Shown here: positions 18,835 to 23,045 of the stretch, piece by piece
Position numbering within the stretch: the first letter of the stretch is position 1
How the letters are laid out: each line of letters begins with the position of its first letter
Origin: Tulasnella sp. 424
Lineage: Eukaryota; Basidiomycota; Agaricomycetes; Cantharellales; Tulasnellaceae
Assembly (NCBI GenBank): GCA_019633425.1
Contig: WSUB01000329.1
Span: 1-23,045, forward strand
Direction of reading: 5' to 3'
Length of the DNA stretch: 23,045 nt
Position numbers and translations under genes: made by a program
The notes under the pieces: generated by a model
The model's database searches: none
Seen by the model: only the letters and a program-made list of their open reading frames with translations
Told to the model about the DNA's origin: nothing

Positions 18835-21179
18835 TCATTTCGCCTCCGCCGGTTTGAGTTTTCGACGGGAGTTAGCGACGCGGTTTGATGTGACTGTTGC
18901 ATTCTGAGTATCTCCGATTTCTTCAAAAATCGCAGCGGCTTGTTCATAAAGGCGTATTGCGTCTTCGTGCTGATCCTGGTCGCGATGGACGTCGCCAAGA
19001 GACCTCAGAGCCCAGGCTGTTCCGCTTCTGTCGCCAATGTCGATACGAATTTGCAGGGCTTCGGAGAAAAGCTGAACGGCCTGCCTGTACTGTTTTTGAC
19101 GTCTATGGACCTCACCGAGGCCTCTCAGAGCGTAGGCTCTTCCTGGTCTGTGGCCGATGCCGATGCAGATTTGGACGGCCTCGGAGTAGAGTGGAACTGC
19201 TTCGCTGTACTCGTTTCGAGCTAGATGCACATGAGCAAGACCACGCAAGGCGTCGACTCTTCCGTGTATGTCGCCGAGGTCAGTGCATATTTGGATGACC
19301 TCGGAGTAGAACGTAGCTGCTTCGCTGTACTCGTGTTGAAGCCGATGCACCTCGGCAAGCCCCCACAGAGCATCGGCTCTTCTGTTCCTGTTGCCGATAT
19401 CGGTGGAGATTTGGGCGACCTCGGTGAAAAAAGTAGCGGCTTCATGGTACTTGTTTTGATTCTTATGAATCTGAGCCAGGCCGAACAGAGCACTGGCTTT
19501 TCCTGCCCTGTCAGCGGTTTCCGTGCAGATGCCCAAGGCTTCAATGTAAAGTTTTGATGCATTGATATAGTCATCCTGATATAGATGCATATTCCCCAGC
19601 TTCAGAAGAAGTTCAGGAGAGCGAGCTCGGGAATCCAACGTATTTGCGGCCCGCTGCCGATCCGGAACAATCATTGGCTACAAGTATGGCGAGAGTCAAA
19701 TTTCGTTCAAGCAACCCAAAACCAGAGCCACTTACCATCCAATTTATTGACTTTTGACAATCCTCAGCCGTTGGACGCTTGCTGGGATCAATGCTCCAGC
19801 AGGTGATCATTAGCGAGTAAAGTGCCCGCATCAACACCATGCTGGTGTGATCAGCAACGGATGGGAGATTCCCCTGGATGACGTGTATGAAAACGACAGA
19901 GTCCTTTCGGACGTTTTGAAACGGAATCGAATTCGTCATAACCTATTTGAGCATTGATTGTAAGCTTCTGTTGAGAATAATATCCGGATTTTGGTCTACC
20001 TCATAAAACACCCAGCCCAGTGCCCAGATATCACTCCAGAGGCCAGGTTCGTCCTCCTTAAGCAGCTCAGGAGGAGCCCAGCGAAGTGTATACTGATTAC
20101 CCTTCAGGGTTATGGTATTCGTGGTTTCACAGAACTCCGTCTCGAACAACAGTGTTGGCTGCGTTCCGCTTTCACTGTTCTCGGGTTGAACAGGAGGGTC
20201 CTTTTTTGTGAGACGACGCGCGGAGCCAAAGTCTGTAATGACTGCACGACAATTCAGATTTACTAACACATTGGCCTGTGCAACGTAAAATTAAGCTTGC
20301 CAGCGTGTCTTCTCACAGTAAGATCAGGACTCACCGATTTGAGGTCGCCATGGTATATCGACGGCTTTTGATTATGAAGGTACTCCACTCCTTTTGCCAC
20401 GTCATAGATCTGGTGTATGGATTGTTAGAGGTAACTTGAAAGACAGTGTCCTGACCTTACCAGGCGGATTCGCTCCGGTATTTCCCAGTTGGCCGAGGCC
20501 ACAAAGTCCCGTAAATTTCCGTTGTCCGCCCAGGGAAACACCAACCAGACCCTATCCTCCGACAGATCTTCAACAAATCCTTCAAGCTCGATGATATTCT
20601 CGTCCGAAAGTTCGGTTAAGAGTCCCGCTTCCCTGAGTGCCAACTGAGAGGACTTAGGGCTTTGCGAGAGCTCGACGCGATGGGACAACTTGTTCTCACC
20701 CCCAATACTCGCTCTTTGTCTTTTTCATTCTCGAACTTCATTTTCTTCACTGCTATGGCCTAACATACGGTAGCCAGCTCGATCAATGACTTGTTGTAGG
20801 AAACAAAGTGAGTCTCGTTGGAACTGACCTTTCGCTTATCAGCCTTGTTCTCGCCTCCGGTTTGAGCTGGATCGTCCGTGCTACTTTTCGAGGCGGAAGT
20901 AGAAACCCAAAAGGCTTGTGAAACCGTCGCAAATCCTCCACGAAACTCTGGGCCGTCTTTCGAGAATTCGATCGAGGACGAATCGATTCGCCATTCCGCA
21001 AGTTTCTGGAGTTTATCCCTCTAAATAGAAACGGAATTCGGTGAGCGCTCATGACGACTCTTCGTGATTCGGGTGGGACGTACCAATTTGCTACTTAGCT
21101 GGGGCGTACTGCCGGATCCGCCGGGATCGGACCCTTCCGAACCATGACGGTCGGCGTCGTCGTTTTGGTCCACTTGCAT
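18835..21179 (-). CDS. TKL-like protein kinase with C-terminal TPR domain, copy E (643 aa)
   Basis: Complete eight-exon copy. Exons on the minus strand: 21179-21084, 21020-20829, 20759-20700, 20643-20461, 20409-20335, 20275-20000, 19942-19736, 19677-18835; introns 51-69 nt, phase 0. Landmarks: EFRGGFATV near residues 57-65, AIAVKK (K101), HGDLKSAN (197-204), TDFG (D217), SDIWALG and DPSKRP. It is eight residues shorter than B and C: four fewer in the linker before the ATP lysine and four fewer after APELL (no MEPG insertion). One key motif differs: the APE triplet closing the activation segment reads PPE (270-272). Exon 8 has six TPRs (about 383-620) ending KLKPAEAK. Intron 6 ends AAATAG, with the in-frame stop formed by the acceptor itself. 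Likely a functional scaffold or kinase; catalytic competence is less certain than for B and C. Confidence 0.85.
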
Positions 21180-21298
21180 CGGATGGGTCTAGTGTAAGAG
21201 GGTTTCGCGATTCGATGAGTCGAGGTCAGCTAGGGGCTTCGCCGAGGGGGAAGAAGCGAAAGGAGGTGGAATGAGGGACGGAGGGGTGAAAACGAGGG

Positions 21299-21306
21299 TC
21301 TTTATA
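21299..21306 (-). promoter_or_regulatory. TATA box of kinase-TPR copy E
   Basis: The minus strand reads TATAAAGA about 120 bp upstream of the ATG at 21179, matching copy C. Confidence 0.45.
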
Positions 21307-21464
21307 ACACCGGAAGCCCTGAAGCACTCGTGAAGCACGCTCGTGCCGCTCTCCTCTGTGCCTCGAGGCGAAGGAATTGTCCCACTGTCATGGGCGCTTT
21401 CGAGGCCTTTTCTCTCTTGCAAGGTTCGGTGCACGGCACAACATCGCCCGCGACCCGTGTTGCA

Positions 21465-21474
21465 GATAAGATAA
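21465..21474 (+). promoter_or_regulatory. Double GATA-factor motif, copy E promoter
   Basis: GATAAGATAA, in the same aligned place as 6645-6656. Confidence 0.3.
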
Positions 21475-22493
21475 CGTTGGACTACCATGGACCCTTCGAT
21501 TCACTTCCCTAAGGCCCTTTGTCAATCGGAACCGCGAGCCCGCTACTTGCAACTGAGTTTCATATTCTGGGCTCTCTCCTTCGAATAAGTCGGATCGACC
21601 CGGACTTCAAGTGAACGCGCGGCCCTAGTGCACACTCCCATGCAAACACGTGTGCTGCAACAATCGATTGCACGCTTAGAATCGATCAGCGACCTAGTTC
21701 CGAGTCGTGGACAGCTAAGTTACTTCTCAGCGCGTTTAGGGTAACTAGTAAGTCGAATGAATCGATCCGCGGGGATGGTTCGGAAGGAAAAAAAATCAAA
21801 CGCAGGGAATGGTGGTGCAGATCTAGAATGATAGGGTCGAACTTTGTCGGTGCACTAGATGTCACTCATCAGGTGAAGCTAGATTTGGCGTGTGGTGGTT
21901 GGGTGTCTCATTTGATTCGTTCGGTGAGTTGGCGGCCGGGTGGAATCGAGACACGTATGTACGGATATGGTCGAACAGACGCCGAGGCTCACGATGCGGT
22001 TTGTCTCATTGAAGAACTTAGGGTAAAGCAGGAGAGTTCCTGTCTCGCGGTACCAGGAATATTAATCCAATCTATCTGATAGCTTTGCGTCCCTCAGCTT
22101 AGAATGACGAGACAAGACGCGACGCGGTAGTGGTGATGATATATCATGGCAATCTGAGCTTTAAGTTTACCGCGGCCCGAGCAGACTCGTGCGCGGTGGG
22201 GAGGGGCAGTAAACTAGACATAGATAATGCACCGTACAACTAGTAATGGAAGGGGAGACATATGGGTTGAATACAGCCGACACGAGAGCCAGAGATCAAG
22301 TCCTCTAGAGTCGAATTTGCTCAGCTCCAGCTCCACCACCAGAGAAAGGAAAACAGGTAAATAAAATTCTTGGGAGAAAGTAGCTACGTTGAGAATAGGG
22401 TGATGGGGGTGAATTCAAAGGGGAATAGCTGAGAGGAGACTCTGAGCATTGGCGGGACCTCCTTTGAGACCCTGAGTTTACCGCAGTGGACCG

Positions 22494-22501
22494 TTACGTC
22501 A
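22494..22501 (+). promoter_or_regulatory. CRE-like TTACGTCA element
   Basis: Third copy of the octamer, within GACCGTTACGTCATCGGTC, about 104 bp before the ATG at 22605. Confidence 0.35.
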
Positions 22502-22604
22502 TCGGTCCGAAGGCTGAGCCATTTTTGCTCGATGCTCCCCATTGCCTTCCATCTCTCTGCACCTAATGCCTGGCACGTCGATCCTTGGCTCGCTGGATTG
22601 GCAG

Positions 22605-23045
22605 ATGTAAGATGGGGCTTCTCTGGATACAGTCATTTCGGCCACCCTTACCTCCCTTGCGAACTGGACCGTTCTTTCACCAACCGTTACTCGGGTCACC
22701 GTCCTAGGCACGACTGGATTGTCAACCAAGGAAGCACGCCTGTCGGCTTGGAAGAAAGCCTTCCGGTAACAAAAAGAGGACCGTTACCATTAATATTCTA
22801 GGAACCAGCTGGGCTGCGACGCGCATGCCGAACAATTCCAACTTCGTGAGTCTCCTCGATTCAGTCCAATCTAAAATCACTAATCATTCCCCTTCAGTCT
22901 CCGAACCCCCCGATCTATCTTCCGCATTGTTAGTCCTCGTCAACAAACGAAGCTAGTCCGTCTTCACTCCCTCCTTCCTCAGTCGCAGTTGGGAGCCTTG
23001 AGGCCGTATCGATGATTCAGTTCACGCACGCACGCCGAGTATCCG
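22605..23045 (+). pseudogene. Type II NADH dehydrogenase N-terminal relic, runs off window
   Basis: Follows the same promoter block as the copies at 7865 and 14727. The aligned ATG (22605-22607) is followed at once by TAA (22608-22610). Downstream, the TRVTVLGT-like stretch (near 22695), the ILGTSWAA-like stretch of the first Rossmann fold (near 22795) and a decayed [13 protein letters not shown] exon (near 22960-23035) are still visible but out of frame with each other. It is the most decayed dehydrogenase copy in the window. Confidence 0.65.

Larger units (their letters stand above)
21180..22604. promoter_or_regulatory. Promoter region between divergent kinase-TPR E and dehydrogenase copy
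   Basis: No gene is supported. Collinear with 6356-7864, with a deletion of about 110 bp near 21955 relative to the other two copies. It keeps the TATA box, double GATA motif, the conserved block of about 90 bp (near 21550-21642), the ATCGATTGCACGCTTAGAATCGAT inverted-repeat stretch near 21664-21687, and the TTACGTCA element. Confidence 0.5.

Noticed and set aside
1..23045. tRNA or rRNA genes
   Set aside because: No cloverleaf with TTCGA-type loop and matching stems, and no rRNA-like stretch, was noticed on reading; a dedicated scan was not possible.

Overview
The window looks like nuclear DNA of a basidiomycete fungus. The genes are cut by many short GT-AG introns (51 to 69 nt), a fungal mitochondrial type II NADH dehydrogenase is recognisable, and a TKL-like kinase with an HGDLKSANVLV catalytic loop is joined to TPR repeats. 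A Cantharellales relative (Tulasnella/Rhizoctonia type) is my best guess, but it rests on remembered family resemblance, not on a search.

The locus is a degenerate tandem array of one duplicated unit. A unit reads, left to right: a kinase-TPR gene on the minus strand, then about 1.4-1.5 kb of promoter DNA between divergent genes, then a type II NADH dehydrogenase (NDE1/NDI1 family) copy on the plus strand, then a conserved 3' flank of about 0.85 kb where the two genes converge, then the next kinase-TPR gene.

The main result is that kinase and TPR pieces, which look like separate short ORFs, splice into one eight-exon gene. All seven introns are phase 0, and intron 7 sits exactly between the kinase domain and the TPR domain. 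Copies B (3982-6355, 651 aa), C (10882-13249, 651 aa) and E (18835-21179, 643 aa) are complete with no stop. Copy A (1348-3265) has lost its 5' exons and carries a nonsense codon. Copy D (17315-17737) is only the last three TPRs, fused by a deletion to DNA antisense to the dehydrogenase.

Dehydrogenase pieces lie at 1-483 (3' end of a possibly intact gene), 7865-10049 (near full-length pseudogene), 14727-15310, 15693-16438, 17738-17973 and 22605-23045. Three deletion joints (near 3265, 16438 and 17737) explain why some units are short. The inferred protein combines a probably active cytoplasmic TKL-type kinase with six 40-residue TPRs. The TPR modules differ between copies and appear to have moved between positions, as in repeat-based recognition receptors. 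A recognition-signalling role is inference only.
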